From Dehalococcoidia bacterium (GTDB lineage Bacteria; Chloroflexota; Dehalococcoidia; Dehalococcoidales; RBG-16-60-22): a stretch of DNA of 10,557 nt. The translations under genes were made by a program, and so were the position numbers. Under the pieces are notes generated by a model. That model saw nothing but the letters and a program-made list of their open reading frames with translations. It had not been told where the DNA came from and searched no databases. The stretch is taken from assembly GCA_030615655.1 (NCBI GenBank), contig JAUWYU010000039.1:1-10557 (forward strand). Direction: 5' to 3'. Position 1 is the first letter of the stretch. The number at the start of each line of letters is the position of its first letter. Shown here piece by piece: positions 1 through 6,239 of the stretch.

Positions 1-31
1 TAAATATTACCTGAAAGACTGTGGTATTCTG

Positions 32-1840
32 ATGCTCAAGGAAACAATCGCTGATTTATTAAAGAAGGCAGCCATAGAGGCACAAAAGGCCGGTAAGCTG
101 CCGACGATAACCCTCCCGGAAATCGTCATCGAGCGACCGCAAAATCCGGAGCATGGCGACTACGCCTCAAGTATCTCACTCAAGCTGGCGAGGGTGGTGG
201 GCATTAAACCCATGACCATCGCAGCAGAAATCGTTAACTTTATTCCATCGGATTTTATTACCCCTCACCCCAATGCACCTGATTTAAATATACCCACAGC
301 AGCTGGTGACCAAGTAGCTGTTCCTTCATCGGATTTTATTAATCCTCCCCAAAATGTGCCTGACTTAAATATACCCACAGCAGCTGGTGACCAAGTAGCT
401 ATTCCTTCATTTGAAAAGGTAAGCATTGCTCCGCCGGGGTTTATCAACTTTACTCTCAGTAATAGCTGGCTGACCCGGCAGGTGGATGCGATACTGGAGA
501 GCGGCGATGCCTACGGCAATATTGAGCTGGGCCGGGGCGGGCGGGTACAGATAGAGTTCGTCAGCGTTAATCCCACCGGACCGCTCCACGTAGGGCACGG
601 ACGAGGTGCTAGTCTGGGAAGCACGATAGCCAACGTGCTGACGGCTGCTGGCTATAATGTGGAGAAGGAGTATTACTTCAACGATGCCGGCAGTCAAATG
701 GACGCTTTCAATCGCTCGCTCTATGTCCGCTATCTACAATGCCTCAATACTGAAGCCGAGATGCCCTCCGATGGCTACCTGGGCAACTATATGGTCGACC
801 TGGCTAAGGAGATTATTGTTGAAGAGGGAGACCGGTTTCTCACTTTTCCTGAGCCCGAAGCGGTGTCACAAATAGGGAGGCTCGGACTGGACAGGTTGAT
901 GAGGCAAATCAAGGAAGAACTTCAACTGCTCGGAATTACCTTCGATGCCTGGTTTACTGAACAGAGCCTCTACGATAATGGCCAGTATGATACGGTCATG
1001 TCACTTTTGCGTAAAGGAGGTTATATCGCAGAGAAAGAGGGTGCCACCTGGTTTTTATCTACTGCTCTCGGTGAAGACAAGGACGAAGTAATGGTACGTA
1101 GCAATGGCCTACCTACTTACCTGGCCACTGATATCGCCTACCACTACAACAAGTTCTTCGAGCGTAAGTTTGATAGAGTGATCGACATCTGGGGGGCTGA
1201 CCACCAGGGGCATGTTTCCGGGTTAAAGGCAGCCGTCAGCGTACTCGGTGCCGACCTCGAACGACTTGAGTTGATAATCCACCAGATGGTTACCCTGCAC
1301 CGCGGCGGCGAGCTGGTGCGCGTCTCCAAGCGCAGCGGTGATATTATTACCCTGCGAGAACTGGTCGAGGAAGTAGGCACCGACGCCTGCCGCTTTTTCT
1401 TTTTATCCCGCACTGCTGACAGCCAGATGGACTTTAACCTGGAGCTGGCCAAAAAGCAATCGGCCGACAATCCCGTTTACTACGTCCAGTACGCCCACGC
1501 GCGCATCGCCAGCATCCTGCGGCTGGCGCATGAGAAAGAGATTGACGGCAGTGACGGCGATGTCTCCCTGCTGACCACCGAACCGGAGCTGACCCTGATA
1601 CGAAAGATGCTGCTCCTGCCGGAAATAGTCGAGACGATAGCCCGCGCTCTGGAGCCTCACCACCTGACCTATTATGCGCAGGATTTAGCCACGGTTTTCC
1701 ACAGCTTTTACACACAGTGCCGGGTTATCTCCGATGACCAAGCCTTAACCAGAGCACGCCTGAAACTGGTGAAGGCCGCTAAGAATGTCCTGGGCAGGAC
1801 CCTTCACCTGATGGGCATGACAGCCCCGGAGAGAATGTGA
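32..1840 (+). CDS. argS: Arginyl-tRNA synthetase with a 54-residue repeat insertion
   Basis: Class I aminoacyl-tRNA synthetase that charges tRNA-Arg with arginine in the cytoplasm. The 602-aa product has the ArgS-specific N-terminal domain (about residues 1-145, including HGDYAS at 41-46 and PPGFINF at 134-140). The class I HIGH motif is HVGH at 186-189 in an NPTGPLHVGHGRG context. A KMSK-like loop VSKRSG lies at 431-436, and the anticodon-binding helical domain follows, ending in the family-typical APERM. Residues 73-126 are two near-identical 27-aa units; without them the protein would be about 548 aa, in the usual range. The chosen ATG fits the family N-terminus but has only a weak ribosome-binding site. 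The frame stays open to the window edge, so an upstream start cannot be fully excluded. It is followed by trpS after 19 bases on the same strand. Identity is near certain; the insertion is the odd part. Confidence 0.97.
   Translation: MLKETIADLLKKAAIEAQKAGKLPTITLPEIVIERPQNPEHGDYASSISLKLARVVGIKPMTIAAEIVNFIPSDFITPHPNAPDLNIPTAAGDQVAVPSSDFINPPQNVPDLNIPTAAGDQVAIPSFEKVSIAPPGFINFTLSNSWLTRQVDAILESGDAYGNIELGRGGRVQIEFVSVNPTGPLHVGHGRGASLGSTIANVLTAAGYNVEKEYYFNDAGSQMDAFNRSLYVRYLQCLNTEAEMPSDGYLGNYMVDLAKEIIVEEGDRFLTFPEPEAVSQIGRLGLDRLMRQIKEELQLLGITFDAWFTEQSLYDNGQYDTVMSLLRKGGYIAEKEGATWFLSTALGEDKDEVMVRSNGLPTYLATDIAYHYNKFFERKFDRVIDIWGADHQGHVSGLKAAVSVLGADLERLELIIHQMVTLHRGGELVRVSKRSGDIITLRELVEEVGTDACRFFFLSRTADSQMDFNLELAKKQSADNPVYYVQYAHARIASILRLAHEKEIDGSDGDVSLLTTEPELTLIRKMLLLPEIVETIARALEPHHLTYYAQDLATVFHSFYTQCRVISDDQALTRARLKLVKAAKNVLGRTLHLMGMTAPERM
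248..409 (+). repeat. In-frame tandem 81-bp repeat (two copies) inside argS
   Basis: Copy 1 is 248-328 and copy 2 is 329-409. By hand alignment they match at 72 of 81 bases; most differences cluster in the first third, and a 40-base core including ATACCCACAGCAGCTGGTGA is identical. Each copy encodes 27 residues with the shared core PDLNIPTAAGDQVA. The unit is a multiple of three and keeps the argS frame. It sits between helix residues ending NFIP (70-72 region) and the conserved strand leading to PPGFINF, where other ArgRS proteins have only a short loop. Hand-counted GC of copy 1 is 37/81. The reverse complement is also open across both copies. Whether the unit occurs elsewhere in the genome cannot be seen here. 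Confidence 0.95.
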
Positions 1841-1847
1841 TAGATAT

Positions 1848-1854
1848 GGAGAGG
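1848..1854 (+). promoter_or_regulatory. Shine-Dalgarno of trpS
   Basis: GGAGAGG lies 5 bases before the ATG at 1860 and supports that start for trpS. It falls in the 19-base argS-trpS gap, which has no room for a separate promoter. Confidence 0.7.
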
Positions 1855-1859
1855 TTTAG

Positions 1860-2843
1860 ATGAAAAAACGAGTCTTTTCTGGAATCAAGCCGACTGGAGA
1901 TGTTCATATAGGCAGATACCTGGGAGCCATCAGGCACTGGGTATCGATGCAGGATGACTACGATAATATCTTCTGCATCGTCGACATGCACGCCATTACC
2001 GTACCGCAGGACCCCAGGGTCTTGAATGCTAAAATCCGTGAGTTCGCCGGTCTGCTCCTGGCAGCCGGCATTGACCCCGAACGGTCTATCGTCTTTATGC
2101 AATCCCATGTCAGCGCCCACGCCGAGCTTGCCTGGATACTCAATTGTTTCATCCCCATGGGCTGGATGTACCGCATGACCCAGTTCAAGGAGAAGGCGGA
2201 GAAAGAGAAAGAGCAGGTAAGCGTCGGGCTTTTCGATTATCCCTCGCTGATGGCCGCCGATATCTTGCTTTATAAAACCGATGCCGTTCCCGTGGGTGAA
2301 GACCAGAAACAGCACGTGGAGCTGGCACGGGACGCCGCCCAGCGTTTCAATAATATCTATGGCGAGACTTTCGTGCTACCGGAACCCCTTATCCCGGATG
2401 TCGGCGCACGCATCATGGGACTGGACGACCCCACCAAGAAAATGAGCGGAAGTGAAATGGGCGCGGGGCATTCCATCAACCTGCTCGATTCGCCGGATAT
2501 GATACGCTCCAAGATAATGAAAGCTACCACCGATTCCCGGCGTGATATCCTCTTTGATGAGAGCCGCCCCGGTATATTTAACCTGCTGACTATCTACGAG
2601 ACGATTACCGGCGAGGAGAGGAAAGATATAGAAGCAAAGTTCGAAGGTAAAGGCTACAGCGACTTCAAAGAAGCCCTGGCCGAGACAGTCACCGAATGCC
2701 TGCGGCCGTTGCAGGAACGCTACCGCGAACTGACCGCCGAGCCCGGCCGTATTGACTCTATCCTGAAAGAAGGTGCGGCCAAAGCCCGACCTATAGCCGA
2801 GAAGATGCTTGCCGAGGTTAAGAAAAAGGTGGGGCTGGGGTAG
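1860..2843 (+). CDS. trpS: Tryptophanyl-tRNA synthetase
   Basis: Class I aminoacyl-tRNA synthetase that activates tryptophan and charges tRNA-Trp. The 327-aa length is normal for bacterial TrpRS. The HIGH-type signature is PTGDVHIGRYLGAI at 11-24 (HIGR 16-19). The tryptophan-pocket region includes MYRMTQFKEK (103-112) and YPSLMAADILLY (127-138), followed by GEDQKQHVELARD (146-158). The second class signature reads KMSGS at 194-198, with glycine where most TrpRS proteins have the second lysine of KMSKS. The C-terminal helical domain is typical. A GGAGAGG ribosome-binding site supports the start. It is second in the argS operon; the next gene begins 3 bases after its stop and is probably translationally coupled. 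Confidence 0.97.
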   Translation: MKKRVFSGIKPTGDVHIGRYLGAIRHWVSMQDDYDNIFCIVDMHAITVPQDPRVLNAKIREFAGLLLAAGIDPERSIVFMQSHVSAHAELAWILNCFIPMGWMYRMTQFKEKAEKEKEQVSVGLFDYPSLMAADILLYKTDAVPVGEDQKQHVELARDAAQRFNNIYGETFVLPEPLIPDVGARIMGLDDPTKKMSGSEMGAGHSINLLDSPDMIRSKIMKATTDSRRDILFDESRPGIFNLLTIYETITGEERKDIEAKFEGKGYSDFKEALAETVTECLRPLQERYRELTAEPGRIDSILKEGAAKARPIAEKMLAEVKKKVGLG

Positions 2844-2846
2844 GAG

Positions 2847-3467
2847 ATGTCGATATTAAAAGCACTGACATTATTAGGGTTTTATTGGCTAATCTCGGCT
2901 TCGTCATTCATATGGGCATCTATAATAGCAAAAGAATATAACTGGATGCGTATTCTATTAGTCATTGGACTACTTTTGGTGGTTCTTTCTCTAATAATTC
3001 TATTTACACTTTTATTGAAAAAATACCTTGTTAAAGAACTAGTCGTAGCGATACCTATTTTAATATCGCTGGCAGGAATATTCTTAATTCTTTGGATATT
3101 AGATGTCATAGTTACTAGATTTATTGTGCTATCAATGATAACATCGACTTATATTGGTGTTTTCCTTTTCCTTCAATTTTACGAAGACACAAAACAATCC
3201 TGCAATGAAAACGCAGAATTAGCCCACAGAAGGTACCTCGAATATGGCCGGAGTTTCTTCTGGACTATACTAATCATATTAATATCTTATCTGGCTTGGG
3301 AAATTCAAGCTTTTAGCCCGCGCTCTGGTAACGAAGAGCCTTTCCCATTTATACTTGGTAATTTGGGGGAAGCATTACAATTATTCATTGTCGTTGCCGT
3401 TGGTGGCGGATTAGTGTTTCTCGGTTTTCACTACAAGATGCGTGAAATTGAAAAATTCAGCAAATGA
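2847..3467 (+). CDS. Hypothetical polytopic membrane protein (AT-rich)
   Basis: A 206-aa protein I do not recognise. Hydrophobic segments suggest six membrane helices: about residues 6-27, 35-57, 65-88, 91-112, 136-154 and 175-196. A polar, charged stretch (about 113-135, EDTKQSCNENAELAHRRYLE) separates the first four from the last two, and the C-terminus is basic (KMREIEKFSK). No catalytic or transport motif is visible. The start is 3 bases after the trpS stop. GGAG directly abuts the ATG, too close for an ideal ribosome-binding site, so translation may depend on coupling to trpS. Base composition is far from its neighbours: 3001-3060 has 16/60 G+C by hand count against 39/60 for 2701-2760 in trpS. 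This suggests recent acquisition or relaxed constraint. The stop is only 9 bases from that of the convergent aminotransferase gene. Confidence 0.8.
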   Translation: MSILKALTLLGFYWLISASSFIWASIIAKEYNWMRILLVIGLLLVVLSLIILFTLLLKKYLVKELVVAIPILISLAGIFLILWILDVIVTRFIVLSMITSTYIGVFLFLQFYEDTKQSCNENAELAHRRYLEYGRSFFWTILIILISYLAWEIQAFSPRSGNEEPFPFILGNLGEALQLFIVVAVGGGLVFLGFHYKMREIEKFSK

Positions 3468-3476
3468 AAAAATTAA

Positions 3477-4673
3477 CTACTTCCTGTACTTATGTACAAA
3501 CCGCTTCATGCGAGACAGGGCTTCCTCAATATCAGCCAGAGAGGTAGCGTAGCAGCAGCGGACATACCCCTCACCGTAGTCCCCGAAGGCCGAACCGGGC
3601 ACCACCGCCACCTTTTCCTCAAGGAGCAGCTGCTCCGAAAACTCTTCCGATGTCAGGCCGGTACTGGTTATACACGGAAAGGCATAGAATGCCCCCCTGG
3701 GCTCAAAGCAGGTCAGGCCGATATCACGTAACCCCTTAACGATAATCATTCGCCGCCGGTTGTAGTCCTCGACCATTTCCTGCACACTGGGTTCACCCGA
3801 TTTCAGTGCCTCGATGGCGGCTACCTGAGCCATGGTGGGGGCGCTCATTATCGTGTACTGGTGAATCTTGGTCATGGCGGTAATAATATCCCTGGGCGCC
3901 GCCGCATAGCCCACACGCCATCCGGTCATAGCATAAGCTTTGGAGAACCCGCCCAGCAGGATGGTATTGTCCCTAACGCCGGGCAGGCTGGCAAAGCAGG
4001 TATGCTCCACACCGTAAACGAGCCTGGCGTAAATCTCGTCGGAAATCACCAGCAGATGGTGGCGTTTGGCAACATCGGCTATGGCCAACAGCTTATCCCG
4101 ACTCATCACCGCCCCGGTAGGGTTGGCGGGATAACCAATCAGAATCGCTTTGGTCTTCTCAGAAATCTTTGCTTCGATATCGGCAGCATTAACCTCAAAG
4201 TTATTCTCCTGGCTGGTCGGCACCATGACCGGCTCGCCGCCGGCGAGGATGACACAGGAGTCATAGGCAACGTAGTGCGGGTCGGGCATAATAACCTCAT
4301 CGCCGGGATTGATTATCGCCCGCATGGACAGGTCAAGCGCCTCGCTGACGCCTACGGTAATCAGAATCTCACCGAAGGGTTCGTAGTCCACGCCATAGGT
4401 CTCCTTGAGATACCGCGATGTCTCCTGACGGAGTTCCGGTATCCCCGAATTCGAGGTATACATGGTGTAGCCCTTCTCCAGCGACTGAACAGCGGCCTCG
4501 CTGATATGCCACGGTGTGGCGTAGTCGGGCTCACCCACCCCCAGAGAAATAACCTCTTCCATAGACGCCAGCAGGTCAAAGAACTTGCGTATACCTGAAG
4601 GCGACAAACGGTTCACCCGCCTGGAGATAAGCTTCTGTTTTCTAGGGCTATGGCCAGTTTGTTTTGCCGACAT
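3477..4673 (-). CDS. Class I/II PLP-dependent aminotransferase (aspartate/aromatic aminotransferase-like)
   Basis: Fold-type I aminotransferase that transfers an amino group between an amino acid and a 2-oxo acid using pyridoxal phosphate. In 398 aa it shows SLGVGEPDYATP (43-54), NPTG (184-187) with the PLP-contacting Asn184, SDEIYA (211-216) with Asp212 and Tyr215, the Schiff-base lysine K245 in GGFSKAYAMTGWR, phosphate-contacting R253, and substrate-carboxylate R372 in YVRCCYA. The subgroup resembles PatA-like enzymes and archaeal aspartate aminotransferases; the substrate cannot be fixed from sequence. The start has AGGA about 6 bases upstream, but the first ~15 residues are basic and poorly family-like, so a slightly later start is possible. 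It is last in the minus-strand operon, 23 bases after the Lrp-type regulator, which probably controls it. Confidence 0.93.
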   Translation of the reverse strand: MSAKQTGHSPRKQKLISRRVNRLSPSGIRKFFDLLASMEEVISLGVGEPDYATPWHISEAAVQSLEKGYTMYTSNSGIPELRQETSRYLKETYGVDYEPFGEILITVGVSEALDLSMRAIINPGDEVIMPDPHYVAYDSCVILAGGEPVMVPTSQENNFEVNAADIEAKISEKTKAILIGYPANPTGAVMSRDKLLAIADVAKRHHLLVISDEIYARLVYGVEHTCFASLPGVRDNTILLGGFSKAYAMTGWRVGYAAAPRDIITAMTKIHQYTIMSAPTMAQVAAIEALKSGEPSVQEMVEDYNRRRMIIVKGLRDIGLTCFEPRGAFYAFPCITSTGLTSEEFSEQLLLEEKVAVVPGSAFGDYGEGYVRCCYATSLADIEEALSRMKRFVHKYRK

Positions 4674-4696
4674 AACGTTTCCTGAGATTAACGACC

Positions 4697-5179
4697 TTAT
4701 AGTATTACCGGCTGCCGCTTAACCCCCTCCCCTCCTTCAAGAATTTCACCGTCATCCTTATAGCGTTTCAGGACGAAATGGGTAACCGTGCCCTGAACGC
4801 CCTCGATATGAGCCAGGTTCTCCGATACGAAGTCGGCGATGATATGCTCCGATTTACCGACAACGACCATTAGCAGGTCATAGGTCCCGGAAGCCAGATA
4901 CACCGAACGGACCTGATGGAACTGTGAGACACGCTCGGCTATGGAGTCGAACCCGGCCTCCGGCTCCGGCGTCACCTTGACCTCTATCAATGCCCAGACC
5001 TGCTCGTCCTCCACCCGGTCCCAGTTAACGACCGTCTTGTATTTCAGGATAATCCGGTCTTTCTCCGCCTGCTTGATAAGCTTGGTGACCTCGGCGGCAG
5101 ATGTGCCGGTCATAGTGGCTATCTGTTTGGTGGTGGTACGGGCATCATTTTCCAGTACCTTTAAAACATCTTTCAGCAT
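4697..5179 (-). CDS. Lrp/AsnC-family transcriptional regulator
   Basis: A 160-aa DNA-binding regulator of the feast/famine type. An N-terminal winged helix-turn-helix (about residues 1-50, with TTTKQIATMTGTSAAEVTKL at 15-34) is followed by a RAM ligand-binding and oligomerisation domain (about 60-140). The latter contains the typical GTYDLLMVVVG (98-108) that forms the effector-binding turn in relatives. The short C-terminal tail (141-160) is unassigned. AGGAGG lies 7 bases before the ATG and overlaps the stop of the preceding 70-aa gene. The downstream aminotransferase is the obvious regulatory target, with an amino acid as likely effector, but this is inferred from adjacency. A promoter-like sequence at 5225-5233 may give lrp and the aminotransferase their own transcript. 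Confidence 0.92.
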   Translation of the reverse strand: MLKDVLKVLENDARTTTKQIATMTGTSAAEVTKLIKQAEKDRIILKYKTVVNWDRVEDEQVWALIEVKVTPEPEAGFDSIAERVSQFHQVRSVYLASGTYDLLMVVVGKSEHIIADFVSENLAHIEGVQGTVTHFVLKRYKDDGEILEGGEGVKRQPVIL

Positions 5180-5191
5180 CTCCTTACCTCC

Positions 5192-5404
5192 TCACCCAAT
5201 TAGCGACCACCGTTCATTGACTTCATTATAGCAGATTTGGAACGATTTGTTACCCCCTGTTTTCACCAAAAAGTGCCTTTCTCCCGGTTCCCGCCAGGCC
5301 CTTTGAATCTCTTCAACCTCATATTCAACCCCCTCCCACTCAAAAGAGCGCGGTTCCTCAGCGTAAGTATGCCCGGAGTAGCATTTTACGGTGATGTTAT
5401 TCAA
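5192..5404 (-). CDS. Small 70-aa hypothetical protein with TTG start
   Basis: A short soluble protein (N-terminus MNNITVKCYSG; C-terminus NEVNERWSLIG) rich in aromatic and charged residues, including RSFEWEGVEYEVEEI and RAWREPGERHFLV. The pattern looks like a small beta-rich domain with no catalytic motif I can name. I take it as real because it fills the gap between creatininase and lrp genes with 15- and 12-base spacers, has a strong AGGAGG ribosome-binding site 9 bases before TTG, and reads like conserved protein. No ATG is available: the creatininase TAG stop is in the same frame five codons before the TTG. It also carries the promoter-like sequence for the next gene in its 3' end. Function unknown. 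Confidence 0.75.
   Translation of the reverse strand: MNNITVKCYSGHTYAEEPRSFEWEGVEYEVEEIQRAWREPGERHFLVKTGGNKSFQICYNEVNERWSLIG
5225..5233 (-). promoter_or_regulatory. Candidate internal promoter for lrp-aminotransferase (extended -10)
   Basis: Reading the minus strand, TGCTATAAT is a perfect extended -10 (TGnTATAAT). Seventeen bases upstream is GTAACA (5248-5253), matching TTGACA at 4 of 6. Initiation would fall near 5218, about 39 bases before the lrp ATG. It lies within the 3' part of the 70-aa gene. The identical nine bases occur before gatC. Confidence 0.5.
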
Positions 5405-5410
5405 GCTACC

Positions 5411-5419
5411 ACCCCTCCT
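5411..5419 (-). promoter_or_regulatory. Shine-Dalgarno that fixes the TTG start of the 70-aa gene
   Basis: On the minus strand AGGAGGGGT follows directly after the creatininase TAG stop. The AGGAGG part ends 9 bases before the TTG at 5404-5402. No ATG or GTG lies in frame between the stop and this TTG, so this site determines the start. Confidence 0.65.
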
Positions 5420-6205
5420 CTATGATTCACGCTTCAGAAAGTGGAGCCTGTCCAGACTGGTAAGTCTATTACTTTCCTTACCCTCGGCGACAGCTTTGAA
5501 TATTGCGGCAACCTCTTTCACCACGGCTTCCCAGAGCTTTTTGCCGAGTTCGGCGCTGGCTTTGGTCGGGTCTCCGATAACGCCTGTCGAGGAGTACCTA
5601 CTAAAGTCAAGGTCCGGGTCAGACCAGTCAACTTCACTGTTATGCGGGTTGGCGATTTTATCGATGCGAACCGCTTCAGGGCGGAGGTAGAGGGCTATCG
5701 AGGTCCCGAAGGCATCGGCATGACCGCCGGGATTTGAGGGGTCGCCGATGCGGCACCAGATATCGTGGTAGGGGTGCCCGGGCAGATAGGCTTTTGACTT
5801 CCTCCTATATTCTCTGTTAAAACGCTCCACAGATTCCCGCAGGTCATGCGCGCCGCACCCCCGCCAGACAACGATGCGTTTGAAACCCTGCTCGGCGAGT
5901 GACTTGAGGATTGAAAAAACCAGCGCCTCATGTTGTTCCTTTGGGATATCTATGTAACCGCTGCCATAGTTTCTATGCTCATACGTTGGACCGAACGGCA
6001 TAACAGGCAGGACAAGAGAATGTACACCAAAGTCACGCTCCGCTTTCTCCGATGCGGCCAGGCATACCCTCTCGACGAACCAGGTATCGAAGTCAACAGG
6101 CAGGTGAGGGCCTCCCTGCTCGGTGCAGCCGGTGGGAACTATGGCAAGCCAGCCCTGCTGCGCCGCATCACGAATTTCTTCATAGGTCATGTCGCCATAA
6201 CGCAT
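5420..6205 (-). CDS. Creatininase-family protein with non-canonical metal site
   Basis: A 261-aa protein of the creatininase/creatinine amidohydrolase fold (PF02633-type), a family of metal-dependent amidohydrolases. Recognisable blocks are PTGCTEQGGPHLPVDFDTW (24-42), YGSGYIDIP (80-88), the central strand and turn VVWRGCGAHD (112-121) and GGHADAFGTSIAL (160-172). In canonical members the first block is E-x-H-G-PHLP-x-x-x-D and the central turn NGHxxN, giving zinc ligands. Here Glu29 and Asp40 are kept, but the ligand His is Gly31, and the central His position is Cys117 with Ala119 where a Glu ligand is expected. His162 is retained. It may be a divergent enzyme with a different metal site or a non-catalytic relative; creatinine itself is an unlikely substrate. 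The start is preceded by G-rich sequence rather than a standard Shine-Dalgarno. It is fourth in the gatC operon. Confidence 0.85.
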   Translation of the reverse strand: MRYGDMTYEEIRDAAQQGWLAIVPTGCTEQGGPHLPVDFDTWFVERVCLAASEKAERDFGVHSLVLPVMPFGPTYEHRNYGSGYIDIPKEQHEALVFSILKSLAEQGFKRIVVWRGCGAHDLRESVERFNREYRRKSKAYLPGHPYHDIWCRIGDPSNPGGHADAFGTSIALYLRPEAVRIDKIANPHNSEVDWSDPDLDFSRYSSTGVIGDPTKASAELGKKLWEAVVKEVAAIFKAVAEGKESNRLTSLDRLHFLKRES

Positions 6206-6208
6206 TTT

Positions 6209-6239
6209 CCCCTACCCCCCTAAATAACCCTCCCCTCCC
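6209..6239 (-). other. Putative G-quadruplex motif over the creatininase-gene ribosome-binding region
   Basis: On the minus (sense) strand there are five G-tracts of 3, 4, 3, 6 and 4 bases (6239-6237, 6235-6232, 6230-6228, 6220-6215, 6212-6209), separated by 1, 1, 7 and 2 bases. This satisfies the G3+N1-7 rule. It spans the last codons and stop of the 159-aa gene and ends 3 bases before the next ATG. Folding is not shown; part of the G-richness comes from encoding Arg-Glu-Gly-Arg. Confidence 0.45.

Noticed and set aside
1..31. End of an upstream gene (TAA at 1-3 or TGA at 12-14)
   Set aside because: Too little sequence to assign a frame or product.
265..447. Minus-strand 60-aa open frame across the argS repeats
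   Set aside because: It exists because the repeat lacks stops on the reverse strand; no ribosome-binding site or family resemblance, and argS is certain on the other strand.
648..662. TATAAT-like sequences inside argS, in the membrane-protein gene and in the NYN gene
   Set aside because: Within coding sequence, no good -35 and no gene start downstream at suitable distance.
3485..3498. Small palindrome TGTACTTATGTACA near the convergent stops as a terminator
   Set aside because: Only a 5-bp, low-GC stem with no U-run on either strand and it lies within the aminotransferase coding end.
3861..4598. 245-aa plus-strand open frame opposite the aminotransferase
   Set aside because: Shadow of a well-supported PLP aminotransferase; composition is antisense-like with no recognisable motif.
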